Assembly (NCBI GenBank): GCA_025998755.1
Contig: AP024674.1
Location: 186,001-250,000 of the forward strand
Direction: 5' to 3'
Origin: Armatimonadota bacterium
Lineage (GTDB): Bacteria; Armatimonadota; UBA5829; DSUL01
DNA length: 64,000 bases
Under the pieces are notes generated by a model. It saw only the letters and a list, made by a program, of their open reading frames with translations, did no database searches and was not told where the DNA came from. Shown piece by piece: positions 1-8,625 of the stretch (its first letter is position 1; every line of letters starts with the position of its first letter). Made by a program: the position numbers and the translations under genes.

Positions 1-679
1 CAAGGGCCTGGGCCATCTGATCCCAGCTGACCAGGAGGACCAGACTCGCGGAAACCACCACAAACGCGATGGCGCAGAAGATGCCCTGAACGCAGTCGGT
101 CACCATCACTGAGACCTGCCCACCCATCGTCACGAACGACACGGACAGCCCCAGATCGAACACCATCAGTGCGGGGAAAGTCGGAATCTGGAACGGCAGT
201 CCCGGGATGGAGAACGCCTCCGGGAGGCCGCAGAAATACATAATGAAGCGGGCGGAGACCGCCGGAAAGATGCCGAAATTCAGGATCCCAGATATCCAGC
301 ACAGGATGCCCGCGAATACACGGAAGTTGCGGGAATACCGCATCTCGAAGAACTGCGCCATCGTCATGGCGCGCGTCTCGCGGAAGCGATAGTAGACCCA
401 GCCTGTCAGCAGGATGATCACACCGCTCGGGATGCCCATCAGCTCCCACCATTTCGGAGGAAGTCCGGCTGAGTAGGTCATCTCGAACGCGCCGACGAAG
501 GTGACGACTCCCACGCCTCCCATCTGGGTGGCTATGGTCAGTAGGTAGCGCCCTGCCGAGCGGTTGGCTGAAAGGAAATCCGCCACGCCCTGCATGTAGC
601 GCTTCGTGCTCAGGCTGAAGATCCGGAGCGCAATAATCGCCAGGGCGACAATGCCCCAATCGATAAGGCTGAGGTTCAC
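1..679 (-). CDS. Sodium:solute symporter (SSS family), partial
   Basis: Reading the minus strand from a GTG at 679 gives a hydrophobic protein that runs off the left edge, so only about the first 226 residues are present. It has repeated membrane-spanning stretches and SSS-like features near the start (FLSANRSAGRYLL, then TQMGGVGVVTF), as in Na+-coupled sugar or solute carriers. Two AGGAG-like sites lie just upstream; the farther one is at a usable distance from the GTG. It is the last visible gene of the minus-strand glycan locus, 49 nt after the AraC-type regulator, and is probably its uptake step. The substrate cannot be read from the sequence. Confidence 0.85.
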   Translation of the reverse strand, partial: MNLSLIDWGIVALAIIALRIFSLSTKRYMQGVADFLSANRSAGRYLLTIATQMGGVGVVTFVGAFEMTYSAGLPPKWWELMGIPSGVIILLTGWVYYRFRETRAMTMAQFFEMRYSRNFRVFAGILCWISGILNFGIFPAVSARFIMYFCGLPEAFSIPGLPFQIPTFPALMVFDLGLSVSFVTMGGQVSVMVTDCVQGIFCAIAFVVVSASLVLLVSWDQMAQAL

Positions 680-728
680 TCCTGCGAAGCTCCTGCGATA
701 ACCCTACAGGATGCCTTAGTGGTCCGTC

Positions 729-1601
729 TCACGGGGTCGAAATCCTCGTGTTACGGTATTGACCCGGCCGCATCCCTGTCACTTCCAGGAAGACCTGGCT
801 GAAGTAGTTCTCGTCCTCGAAGCCCACGCGCTGTGCTATCTCCGAAAGGTTCAGGGAGGGATCGCGCATCAACTCCTTGGCCTTGGCCACGCGGACCATC
901 CGCAGGTAGGTCCGGAACGAAACCCCACAAACCGCCTTGAAGAGCGGGCCCAGGTAGCTTGCGCTGAGTCGGACGTGGTCTGCCGCCGTCTGCAGGGAGA
1001 TATCTTCGTGGTAATGGGCGTCAACGTAGCGCCGCACCGCCTGCGCGATCTGAAAACTGCGGGTCCGCGCCCGGTGAGCAGCCGCCGGCGAGGTCTGGAA
1101 GGGCGGCTGCCCTATGAGCCTCTCCAACACTTGCCGCTCACGCTCATGAACGCGGATACACCGCAGGGTGGACACAGCCTTGTGCAGGGCCTGGTCCAGT
1201 TCCTGTTCGGCGAGGGGCTTCGCAAGGAGATCCACGGCCCCAAGCTGAACGGCCAGGCGCGCGAGCTCGAAACAGGGGTTGGTGGCAACACAGATAAAAA
1301 GAGGGTTCCTGTCCAGCAGACCCTGCAGTTGGCGACCCAGCGGGGCGTCGCTCAGTGAAGACATTCCAAGGTTCAGGACCACAATCTCGGGCTGGAGGCG
1401 TAAAGAGAGGTCGATCGCGTCCGTTGCTGCCCTTGCCTCCCCCGCCAGGTGCAGGGGCAGCCGTGTCCGACTTATCGCCTGCTGCAAAGCCGCGCGTGTG
1501 TCTTCGTCAGAGTCCACACACAGGATTGTGATTTCTCGATTGATGGTGTTGGAATCTGCCGAGGTCATCTTGACCCCTTCTGCATCGCGTGTCGGGATCA
1601 T
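729..1601 (-). CDS. AraC-family regulator with N-terminal pseudo-receiver domain
   Basis: 290 residues. Residues about 15-130 look like a response-regulator receiver (ILCVDSDED at the start, LLAKPL with the conserved Lys near its end), but the expected phospho-acceptor Asp is Asn (IVVLNLGM). Phosphorylation is therefore doubtful. The C-terminal 100 residues are an AraC-type double helix-turn-helix (SLQTAADHVRLSASYLGPLFK and IAQRVGFEDENYFSQVF). The ATG at 1601 has AAGGAG six bases upstream and forms an ATGA overlap with the stop of the upstream GntR/LacI-type gene, so the two are co-translated. It probably controls the surrounding glycan locus. A longer upstream reading of this frame has no support. 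Confidence 0.85.
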   Translation of the reverse strand: MIPTRDAEGVKMTSADSNTINREITILCVDSDEDTRAALQQAISRTRLPLHLAGEARAATDAIDLSLRLQPEIVVLNLGMSSLSDAPLGRQLQGLLDRNPLFICVATNPCFELARLAVQLGAVDLLAKPLAEQELDQALHKAVSTLRCIRVHERERQVLERLIGQPPFQTSPAAAHRARTRSFQIAQAVRRYVDAHYHEDISLQTAADHVRLSASYLGPLFKAVCGVSFRTYLRMVRVAKAKELMRDPSLNLSEIAQRVGFEDENYFSQVFLEVTGMRPGQYRNTRISTP

Positions 1602-2647
1602 CGGATGCTCCTTGTTGATGCCCTCACGACAAGCTGCGGCGGTACAAAGGCCCGCAGCGTGCCGTTCAGCCCGGTCCCGGAGATGAGGGACTGACAGCCG
1701 ATCCTCCCCACTTCGAAGAGGTTTTGTCTGATGACGGTCAGCGGCGCGAGCATGTGCTCTGCCAGCTCGATATCGTCGAACGCCACGATCGAGATGTCCC
1801 GGGGCCACTCGATGGCCATCTCCCTGAGCTGGTTCAGGGTGTGCCGCGTGGAGCTGTAGCCGTCGGTCAGTATCGCGGAGAACTCCGGGCCTCCTCGGCG
1901 GGCCTTCAGCTCTTCTGCTGGAACGGCATACCCTTCGGTGGGGAGTCGCAGCGTACTGGCGTGGTCCAGAAACGCCCGGTAGCGCTCTCGGCCCGAATGG
2001 TTGATGGGAGTCGTCAGGTCGGAGTGCGCGTAGAGGATTCTGCGGTGCCCCAGCGATACCAGATGCTCCAGCCCCTGGCGAATGCCATCCGCGTTGTCCG
2101 TCTGCACAAAGGAGAGCCCCGAGCGGGGGTGTTGGACGTCCAAGAGGATGGTGGGGATCCCCTGCTTTTTAATTTGTAGGGCTGTCTCCCGCGACGGGCG
2201 AAGGAGCAGGCAGCCATCGAACGGTCCCTCGTCGGTGGCGGGACGGAAGTTGCTGTAGACACTGGTGTCCAGGGACCACCCCGCATCTTCAACGGCACTT
2301 CTGACCCCTTCGACCAGTTCGCGCACGAACGGCCCGGACAGGAAGCCGTCGTCCAGATAATCCACCACCAGCACCAGTCGCCCGGTCTTCCGCTTCTGAA
2401 GGAGGTGTCCGGGGAGATCTGCCACCACCGTTCCATAACGGGGCCTTCGGACCAGAAAGCCCTCCTTCGTCAGCGCCTGCATGGCCAGCTGGACGGTTTT
2501 GTGACACACCCGGTAGTCCCGGGCCATCTCCAGGGTGGAAGGCAACCTGGTTCCGGGCTGGAGGCGTCCGCTGAAGATGTCCTCTTTCACCAACTCCTTC
2601 AGCTGAGCGTAGAGCGGGTTGCGGCTGTTGAGTTTCAAAGCGCCCAA
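1598..2647 (-). CDS. GntR-type DNA-binding / LacI-type sugar-sensing transcriptional regulator
   Basis: 349 residues. The N-terminus (about 10-75) is a GntR winged helix (PLYAQLKELVKEDIFSGRL, then GTRLPSTLEMARDYRV). The rest is a LacI/periplasmic-binding-protein fold with the typical late segment ISIVAFDDIELAEHMLAPLT. This chimera matches the AraR-like class of sugar repressors, in which a sugar bound to the C-terminal domain releases DNA. It lies between the GH130 genes and the AraC-type gene in one minus-strand run and overlaps the latter by 4 nt. The paired palindromes at 12127 and 16115 are candidate operators for it; that link is inference. Confidence 0.88.
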   Translation of the reverse strand: MGALKLNSRNPLYAQLKELVKEDIFSGRLQPGTRLPSTLEMARDYRVCHKTVQLAMQALTKEGFLVRRPRYGTVVADLPGHLLQKRKTGRLVLVVDYLDDGFLSGPFVRELVEGVRSAVEDAGWSLDTSVYSNFRPATDEGPFDGCLLLRPSRETALQIKKQGIPTILLDVQHPRSGLSFVQTDNADGIRQGLEHLVSLGHRRILYAHSDLTTPINHSGRERYRAFLDHASTLRLPTEGYAVPAEELKARRGGPEFSAILTDGYSSTRHTLNQLREMAIEWPRDISIVAFDDIELAEHMLAPLTVIRQNLFEVGRIGCQSLISGTGLNGTLRAFVPPQLVVRASTRSIR

Positions 2648-2669
2648 AGTAGGTCCTCCTGCCTCCCGA

Positions 2670-3569
2670 TCACAATCTGAAGTCTCTCAATGGAGCGGTG
2701 GCCACAGCCAGGCACTGGTCGCCGCAGCCGTAGTACACAAAGACCTCGTCACCGAGGGTCACCGCTCCGCACGTGTAGACCACGTTGTCCACGAATCCTT
2801 TGCGTTCGTATTCCTCTTCCGGCTCGAGGATCGGCTCATCCTGAACCCTGAGGATGCGGCCGGGGTCTTCCGGGTCCAGCCACATCACCCCCAATCTGTA
2901 GATCCTGTTGCGGTCTTTTCCGTGGAAGATGACCACCCACGCCTGATCAGTCCGGAACGGAGTGGCCCCGATGCCCAATCTGCCTTCCGTCCAGTGTCCC
3001 CATTGAGCACGGAGAAGAATCTTCGAAGAGTGCCAGCTCTTCAGATCCGGGCTGCGGGATATCCACATGTGCGGAAGCATGCGGTGGAACAACACAAACT
3101 CGCCGCCCACCTTTTCCGGTAGCAGACCGCCTGTTCTCTGGGAGAAGTCCGGCATCAGCACTCCGCGCTTTTCCCAGTTGCGAAGGTCTTTGCTGACCGA
3201 CCAGGAGAGGACTTCGTGAAGGTTGGACGTCGTGCAGTAGACCGCGTAGAACGTGCCTTCGATGCAACACACGCGAGCATCTTCTGCGCCGTCCGCGAGA
3301 GGGTGGGGCTCTCCGGCAACGTCGATCACCGGTTCTGGCAGCCTCTCTTCAATGGTCACTCCATCCGGGGATATGGCCAGACCTATACGGCTGACAGGCC
3401 AGATGTGGTCGGTGGAAGGTTTCGTGTCCTCTCCTCCGGCCCGGTACAGCAGGTGGACTTTGCCATCGTGGAGGATTGCCCCCGCGTTCGAGACGTGCCT
3501 GCTTTCCCAGGGATGCTTCGGGTCCGGTAGCAGGATCGGGTTTTTCGGGTGCCGTCTGAGTTTCACCAT
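2670..3569 (-). CDS. GH130-family beta-mannoside phosphorylase/mannosidase-like protein
   Basis: 299 residues, a usual GH130 length. The five-bladed propeller pattern is visible: NPILLPDPKHPWES and NAGAIL near the start, GLAISPDGV, then EDARVCCIEGTFYAVY around residue 95, LLPEKVGGEFVLFHR, and a late DEVFVYYGCGDQC. GH130 enzymes phosphorolyse or hydrolyse beta-1,2- or beta-1,4-mannosides in the cytoplasm; which activity applies cannot be told here. A second, different GH130 gene lies directly upstream (21-nt gap), so the pair may act on two linkages of one glycan. No signal peptide is seen. An ATG start is used. Confidence 0.88.
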   Translation of the reverse strand: MVKLRRHPKNPILLPDPKHPWESRHVSNAGAILHDGKVHLLYRAGGEDTKPSTDHIWPVSRIGLAISPDGVTIEERLPEPVIDVAGEPHPLADGAEDARVCCIEGTFYAVYCTTSNLHEVLSWSVSKDLRNWEKRGVLMPDFSQRTGGLLPEKVGGEFVLFHRMLPHMWISRSPDLKSWHSSKILLRAQWGHWTEGRLGIGATPFRTDQAWVVIFHGKDRNRIYRLGVMWLDPEDPGRILRVQDEPILEPEEEYERKGFVDNVVYTCGAVTLGDEVFVYYGCGDQCLAVATAPLRDFRL

Positions 3570-3590
3570 TCGTCAGCCTGTCTCCTTTGC

Positions 3591-4520
3591 CTAAAGTCCC
3601 TTCAGGCAGGCATCCACCAGCTCCGGGATTCGTCCCGTCGCCAGACAGACACAGGTATCTGCCGCTCCGTAGTACACGAGGATCTCGTCGCTATCGGGCC
3701 GTCGGACGTGCCCCGCCGAGAAGACCGTGTTGGGGACAATGCCCGTGCGCTCATACCCGGCTTCGGGCATCAGGATCGGGCTCATTGTTTTCCCCTTGAC
3801 GCGGTAGGGATCATCGCGATCCAGCAATGCCGCCCCCAGGGAGTACATCGTTCCGGCGGATGTTCCGTAGACTCCGTGGTAGATGACCAGCCAGCCTTCA
3901 TCCGTCAGGGTGGGGGGGCCGCATGGCCCCACCTTCGCCGTGTTCCACCAAAGGTCTCCTTTCAGCAGCGGACGATGACGTCCCCAGTGGATCAAATCCG
4001 GCGAGGACGAAATCCAGATAGTGGCTCCGGCTGCCGCAGATGCAGGACGGTCCAGACGGAAATAGTGTCCGCTGATCTTCTCGGGAAACAGAACCGGGCA
4101 GCGGTTATCCGGCAGGGAGATGACCTCCAGCCGTTCGTAGTTCCTGAAGTCATCCGTCTTCCCCAGCATTCCAATGGTCCCGTGGGTCCATCCGCTGGCG
4201 GGGTACACAATGTAGTAGGTCCCCTCCAGATGGGTAACCCGAGGGTCGATGGTCCACTCATCGAGTCCCGCAAACGGACCGTCTTCGGGCAGGCTGATGA
4301 GCGGGTCCGAGGCAACCTGAAACCTGACGCCGTCATCACTAAAGGCCGGTACGATCCTGGGATTTCCTCGCAATGGCACCACGGACAGCAACAACACGAC
4401 CTGGCCGTTGTACATGGCCGCGCCCGGGTTCATCACCGCGGCGCAACCTGGAATGTCGGACGGCCGGAGTATGGGGTTGGCCGGATGCCGCTGCAGCAGA
4501 GTGCGCACCATTTCGTTCAC
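3591..4520 (-). CDS. Second GH130-family glycoside phosphorylase/mannosidase-like protein
   Basis: 309 residues from a GTG at 4520, with AGGAGG seven bases upstream and a GTGA overlap with the end of the UroD-like gene. GH130 features: HPANPILRPSDIPG at the start, MNPGAAMYNGQVVLL, TIDPRVTHLEGTYYIVYPA (the DPR motif of the family), VLFPEKISGHYFRLDRP, and a terminal DEILVYYGAADTC. It is clearly related to the neighbouring GH130 protein but well diverged, which points to old duplication or separate acquisition rather than recent copying. Probably cytoplasmic, acting on mannose-containing oligosaccharides imported by the locus (inference). Confidence 0.88.
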   Translation of the reverse strand: MNEMVRTLLQRHPANPILRPSDIPGCAAVMNPGAAMYNGQVVLLLSVVPLRGNPRIVPAFSDDGVRFQVASDPLISLPEDGPFAGLDEWTIDPRVTHLEGTYYIVYPASGWTHGTIGMLGKTDDFRNYERLEVISLPDNRCPVLFPEKISGHYFRLDRPASAAAGATIWISSSPDLIHWGRHRPLLKGDLWWNTAKVGPCGPPTLTDEGWLVIYHGVYGTSAGTMYSLGAALLDRDDPYRVKGKTMSPILMPEAGYERTGIVPNTVFSAGHVRRPDSDEILVYYGAADTCVCLATGRIPELVDACLKGL

Positions 4521-5731
4521 GCCCGAACCTCCTGCCGTGACGGGAATGAGGCGTAGCGTCGGACCGCATCGTAGAAGGCGGCGATATGCTCCACAGGGGT
4601 GCAGGGAGCCATGTTGTTCGCCGCGATGAAGTAGAAGCGCCCTCCCTCCAGGGCGCCGCTCTCGCAGATGCGCCGGACCTCCTCTTCGATTGCCTGGACC
4701 GGGCCATCCTTGATCAGCATAACCGTCGGCCCGCCCGCGATCAGAACATCCGGACCAAGCGCCTTCCGCAGAGCTCCGTGATCCACAGGGAAGCCTGTGT
4801 CGAATCCGCACGCCCCGAGCTCACGGACGATCGTGGGAAAATGCCGCGTGGCGTCCCCGCACAGATGCACGAACAGCGTGCCCGGCTCGCAGAACTCCTT
4901 CACGATCCTGAGGTGATACGGCAACACGTGCTCCGTGTAATGCTCCACGGAGAGCATCGCGATCGCGTCATCCGCCAGCCAGAAGTTCTTTCGCCGGTAG
5001 GTGCCCGCGTCCGGAGAATTCGGCAGCTTCTGCCACCGGTGCTCCCGTAGCGCCTTCATTCGCCGGATGATGTTGCTGGTGATGTAGTCCATCAGGGTAT
5101 GGAACCGCTCGGGCTCGGCCAGCATGTCCAGCATCACTTCCGGGCCGCGCAACTTGACCGCGCAATCGAAAGGCCCATCCGTTCCTTCTCCTGTGATCGC
5201 CGCCGGCGGCCTGACGGGCGCCCCTCGGTGCTCCAGAGTGGGACAGATCTCCACCATCGCATCGAAGAACTCCACAGCCCGTCCCACCAGCCCGTCCTTC
5301 AGGGGATCGGGGTCTGGAAGGTCGTAGATCCTGTCCGGGTCGCCGGCCAGCAGCGGAAGGGTGTCAGGGATGAGCCCGGGGTGATACACCACCTCGCAGC
5401 CGAACCAGTTCGCTTCCCAGCTGTTCTGGAAGTCGGTCGCAAGCTGCCACCCTGCGGAGGGCACCCCCATCTCACGGTCGCAGAGCACGTGGAAGCTCAA
5501 CCATTCCTGGAACTCCAGCTGGGCCTGAATCTGGATGCGAACATCCTGGAAGTAGTCGCGGAACTCCCAGCCGCGGGTGTTCAGGTCCGGGTTGAGGAAG
5601 TAGTTGCTGATGCTGCCTCCCACAACGCAAGGGGCCCGGTGCGCTTCGCGCCGATGGAACGCATCCCACAGGGCTCGCACCTCCTCGTTGTGACGGGCGA
5701 AGTCAACCGGCCGAGCGAGAAACGACGACAT
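4517..5731 (-). CDS. Uroporphyrinogen-decarboxylase-like (URO-D superfamily) protein
   Basis: 404 residues. The C-terminal half has the URO-D/methyltransferase barrel pattern: FCEPGTLFVHLCGDATRHFP, GFDTGFPVDHGALRKALGPDV, IAGGPTVMLIKDGP, and a late ENN-like segment FIAANNMAPCTPVEHI. True HemE is about 350 residues and sits with haem genes. This one is longer and lies inside a glycosidase operon, so a different role is likely, for example a corrinoid-linked methyltransferase or an unassigned enzyme of this superfamily. The start is placed at the ATG at 5731, which overlaps the TGA of the upstream glycosidase by one base. Confidence 0.75.
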   Translation of the reverse strand: MSSFLARPVDFARHNEEVRALWDAFHRREAHRAPCVVGGSISNYFLNPDLNTRGWEFRDYFQDVRIQIQAQLEFQEWLSFHVLCDREMGVPSAGWQLATDFQNSWEANWFGCEVVYHPGLIPDTLPLLAGDPDRIYDLPDPDPLKDGLVGRAVEFFDAMVEICPTLEHRGAPVRPPAAITGEGTDGPFDCAVKLRGPEVMLDMLAEPERFHTLMDYITSNIIRRMKALREHRWQKLPNSPDAGTYRRKNFWLADDAIAMLSVEHYTEHVLPYHLRIVKEFCEPGTLFVHLCGDATRHFPTIVRELGACGFDTGFPVDHGALRKALGPDVLIAGGPTVMLIKDGPVQAIEEEVRRICESGALEGGRFYFIAANNMAPCTPVEHIAAFYDAVRRYASFPSRQEVRA

Positions 5732-7731
5732 CACACCCCCTCCTCCAGAGTCAGGCGGTAGAGGATCCCGCGGACCCAGTCGGCTTCCACCTGGCCGTCG
5801 CGAATCATCAGCGCGGAAGGTCGGGGCTCTATGCCTACCAGAGTGCGCCCGTGCAGAGGCAGACGCCGTCTTTTGCTGTCCAGGCTGAAGATCCGGCCCT
5901 CGCCGTCGGCAGGAAACATCACGAGAGCCCGTCCCTCGACACTTTCGGCCACGATCTTGCCTGCGCTCTCCAGTTGCCATCTTCCGTAGCCCAGGAATCG
6001 GGAGCGCCCCCACGGTTTCTCTGCTGCCAGCTGCAGCAGGATGGACAGATTGCTCATCGTCTCATCCGGGATCGGATCGCCGCCGTGGAACGTGTGGCTG
6101 TAATAGAGCGAGGGAATCCCGTAGACCGCGGCGGCCAGATAGGCCTCCTCCGCCCAGGATGCGCGCATCAGGCAGCCGTCCATATGCACCGGCGTGCCGG
6201 GGCAGCCCGCGGCGCAGATGCGAGCCCTCCGCTGGATCTCCAGAGGATCCCGGTGCACATCGTGCGTCCTGTTGCTGCTGAACAGCCCGTCGAAGCGCGG
6301 ATCGGCGGCGCTCCAGTTGATGTGCACATCCGATTTGACCTTCCGAGCCTCTTCGGCGAAGATCTCCAGCCACAGGCGACCTTCCCGCAGACCCATCCCC
6401 TGTTCTGGACGATGGTAGCGGGCATTTGCGGGACTGCGAAGCCGGAACAGGAAATCCAACTTTACTCCGTCCGCGTCCAGGCCGTTGTTTCCGAACATCC
6501 TGCGGCAGATCTCTGCCGCGTAAGCACGGAATCCGGGCGCAGTGGCGTCAATAGCTCCCTCCTCCGCATCGTCCGGCAAGCCCGGCTCCAGTACTTGGAA
6601 CTCCCTGGCCAGACGCCCGCGTCCACCTGTCAGGGCTGTATGGAAGGGGAAGTACCAGAGAAGCACTTTGTGCCCGCGGTCGTGAAGCCACCCTACGAGA
6701 TCAGGAAGATCTTCAAAGCGCGCTGAAGGAATCGGGTCCGCATTCCAGGGATCGGTCCAGAACGCGTCAATGATGACCGAAAAACCATTCCAGCCCAGCC
6801 GCCGTTCCAGCGTAGCAACCGTCTCCCTGACCCACTCCGATGTGTAAGCAGGGTGAGCCCAGTCGAGGTCCGTGCACCAGTGCGGCTGCATCTCGATGAT
6901 CTGGTCCCCATAGGTGCAGTAGAACGGGGCTTTCCACCAGCCGGGCAGGCCGCGATCCTCGATCGGCGTGACGCCGATCTGCCCGAGCTCCGCCAGCGCA
7001 GCCCGGAAGCGTTCAATCAGAGACCAGGGATCCTCGGCGAAGACGCACACAACGGGCGGGGGTGAGTAGTATTCCCCAGTCCCGGTCTGGATGTGCCCGG
7101 ACGGGCGGTCTACAAGGGCCTCCCAGGATGCAGTCAGAAGCATTCCTTCGGCATCCGGCAAGCCGGCCAGCCCTATTCCCGCCCATCCCGCAGGCATGCG
7201 AATGCCTATCAGGGCTGGAGGCGGAGTCAAATAGCTCTGTGTGGTCGTGGAGCACGGAATCATTGAGAACAGCGCCTCTTCCGCGTCTCGACCGTGCAAA
7301 GGGGCCGGCGCGAATCCTTCGAGCATGGAGCCAAGCTCCAGGCCGCGCCCATCGCGGGAAAACAGCCGCGTCTCGCGAACCTGCACAGCCGTGCTGGCCC
7401 TCCCACGGAAGCGCACCAGCAGGAACTCTTCGTGCGCCTCGAAGTCAAGGACGTGCTCCTCCCAGATTGCCCCCTGAGCTGAAAAGCTCAAGCGCCCGTC
7501 CGTCTCGGCGTTCCAGTGGCCCGCGACGGGGGTCTCCTCTTCCCGACCATCCGCAAGGGACGTTTTGACGCCACATGGAAGACGGAAGAGGGGTGTCTGA
7601 TCCGGGAGCCGCAGCCACGCCCAACCCGACTCTGGAGCCACCTCCAGCAGCCAGGTTCGGCCGTGCAGGAAGAGGTGTCCGCCGGTGACCTGGTCTCTTT
7701 CGGCCGTGGCCTGCGTGCCGCGCCCGCGCAT
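5731..7731 (-). CDS. Clan-D-like glycoside hydrolase (GH36/GH31 type), alpha-galactosidase-like
   Basis: 666 residues. An N-terminal beta-sandwich (about 1-270) is followed by a TIM barrel with WKAPFYCTYGD, GWNGFSVIIDAFW, HKVLLWYFPFHT and, around residue 420, DADGVKLDFLF. That KxD motif holds the catalytic nucleophile Asp in GH31/GH36 enzymes. A C-terminal beta domain follows. No signal peptide, so it probably cleaves an imported alpha-glycoside in the cytoplasm. The ATG at 7731 lies 3 nt after the stop of the oxidoreductase gene, with a CAGGAG site inside that gene's end. Exact family (GH31, GH36 or a relative) and sugar are uncertain. Confidence 0.75.
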   Translation of the reverse strand: MRGRGTQATAERDQVTGGHLFLHGRTWLLEVAPESGWAWLRLPDQTPLFRLPCGVKTSLADGREEETPVAGHWNAETDGRLSFSAQGAIWEEHVLDFEAHEEFLLVRFRGRASTAVQVRETRLFSRDGRGLELGSMLEGFAPAPLHGRDAEEALFSMIPCSTTTQSYLTPPPALIGIRMPAGWAGIGLAGLPDAEGMLLTASWEALVDRPSGHIQTGTGEYYSPPPVVCVFAEDPWSLIERFRAALAELGQIGVTPIEDRGLPGWWKAPFYCTYGDQIIEMQPHWCTDLDWAHPAYTSEWVRETVATLERRLGWNGFSVIIDAFWTDPWNADPIPSARFEDLPDLVGWLHDRGHKVLLWYFPFHTALTGGRGRLAREFQVLEPGLPDDAEEGAIDATAPGFRAYAAEICRRMFGNNGLDADGVKLDFLFRLRSPANARYHRPEQGMGLREGRLWLEIFAEEARKVKSDVHINWSAADPRFDGLFSSNRTHDVHRDPLEIQRRARICAAGCPGTPVHMDGCLMRASWAEEAYLAAAVYGIPSLYYSHTFHGGDPIPDETMSNLSILLQLAAEKPWGRSRFLGYGRWQLESAGKIVAESVEGRALVMFPADGEGRIFSLDSKRRRLPLHGRTLVGIEPRPSALMIRDGQVEADWVRGILYRLTLEEGV

Positions 7732-7734
7732 GGC

Positions 7735-8625
7735 TCAGCTCCTGCCCCGTTTCACGGGTATCTGATCTCCGGGTCTGGCCATCGCCTCCCGTCCGGCCTC
7801 GATGAGCGCCATCACCTCGATGGTGTCTTCATAAGGAGCAGGCGAAGGGCCACCTTCGAAGAAAGCGCACATGGCGTCCGCCAGGTCGCGGAACATCTCC
7901 CCCGTCGTGAACCGGTAGGCAACCGTTCCTTCGCCGAAGATGATGCTGGCCTCGAACGGATGGCCATACCACCGATCGCCGATGGAGCAGCCCGGCTCAA
8001 ACAGATTGAGGCCGCCGATGCGTCCGTCCGGATAGCTGACGCCGAACTGCATGAAACTGCCGTCTCCGAAGTAGGTCATGGATGACGCTCCGTGTCCCAG
8101 CAGCATCACCAACGGCTCAATGACGTGCACGGCGTAAACAGCGAAGGAGCTCGGGCCCCGAACGCTCACCGCACGGGCCGGATGCTGCTTGCCGATCCCC
8201 TCTCGGAACTCCCGGATTTCGGGAACGAACCGGAGGGCGGAGGTAGTGAACATGGGAGTTCCCGAGCTCACCGCCAGGTCAATCAGCCTGACCGCAGTCT
8301 CTGTGTCAGGGGCAAATGTCTTGTCAACGTAAACCGGCTTTCCCGATCGCAGCGCATCCTGGCACAGATCCCAGTGACGCTCCGGGTTGTTGGGGGCGAG
8401 CACGACGAGGCAGTCAGATTTCTCGACCACCTGCGCAGGGTTCTCCAACAGCTCGACGCCGTTGTCCTCGCACCATTTTCTGCTATCCACGCCGTCCGCG
8501 GACACTTCGCCATAGGCATAGGCGACGTCGAATCGATCGCGAAATCCGCCTTCGCGGATCAGCTTGAGGTAGATGTCCGCGTGGAAGTTCTTCAGGTAAT
8601 GGTCGATGAATCCGATCTTTTTCAT
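7735..8625 (-). CDS. Gfo/Idh/MocA-family oxidoreductase-like protein
   Basis: 296 residues. Segments SDCLVVLAPNNPERHWDLC and ALRSGKPVYVDKTFAP match the Rossmann half of this family, where the EKP-like motif (here VDKTFAP) binds NAD(P). The usual N-terminal GxGxxG is replaced by KKIGFIDHYLKNFHA, so dinucleotide binding may be altered. It is shorter than the two other family members in this locus (353 and 323 residues). An ATGA overlap joins it to the large exported protein upstream. Likely a sugar or inositol-type dehydrogenase or isomerase of the glycan locus; substrate unknown. Confidence 0.78.
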   Translation of the reverse strand: MKKIGFIDHYLKNFHADIYLKLIREGGFRDRFDVAYAYGEVSADGVDSRKWCEDNGVELLENPAQVVEKSDCLVVLAPNNPERHWDLCQDALRSGKPVYVDKTFAPDTETAVRLIDLAVSSGTPMFTTSALRFVPEIREFREGIGKQHPARAVSVRGPSSFAVYAVHVIEPLVMLLGHGASSMTYFGDGSFMQFGVSYPDGRIGGLNLFEPGCSIGDRWYGHPFEASIIFGEGTVAYRFTTGEMFRDLADAMCAFFEGGPSPAPYEDTIEVMALIEAGREAMARPGDQIPVKRGRS

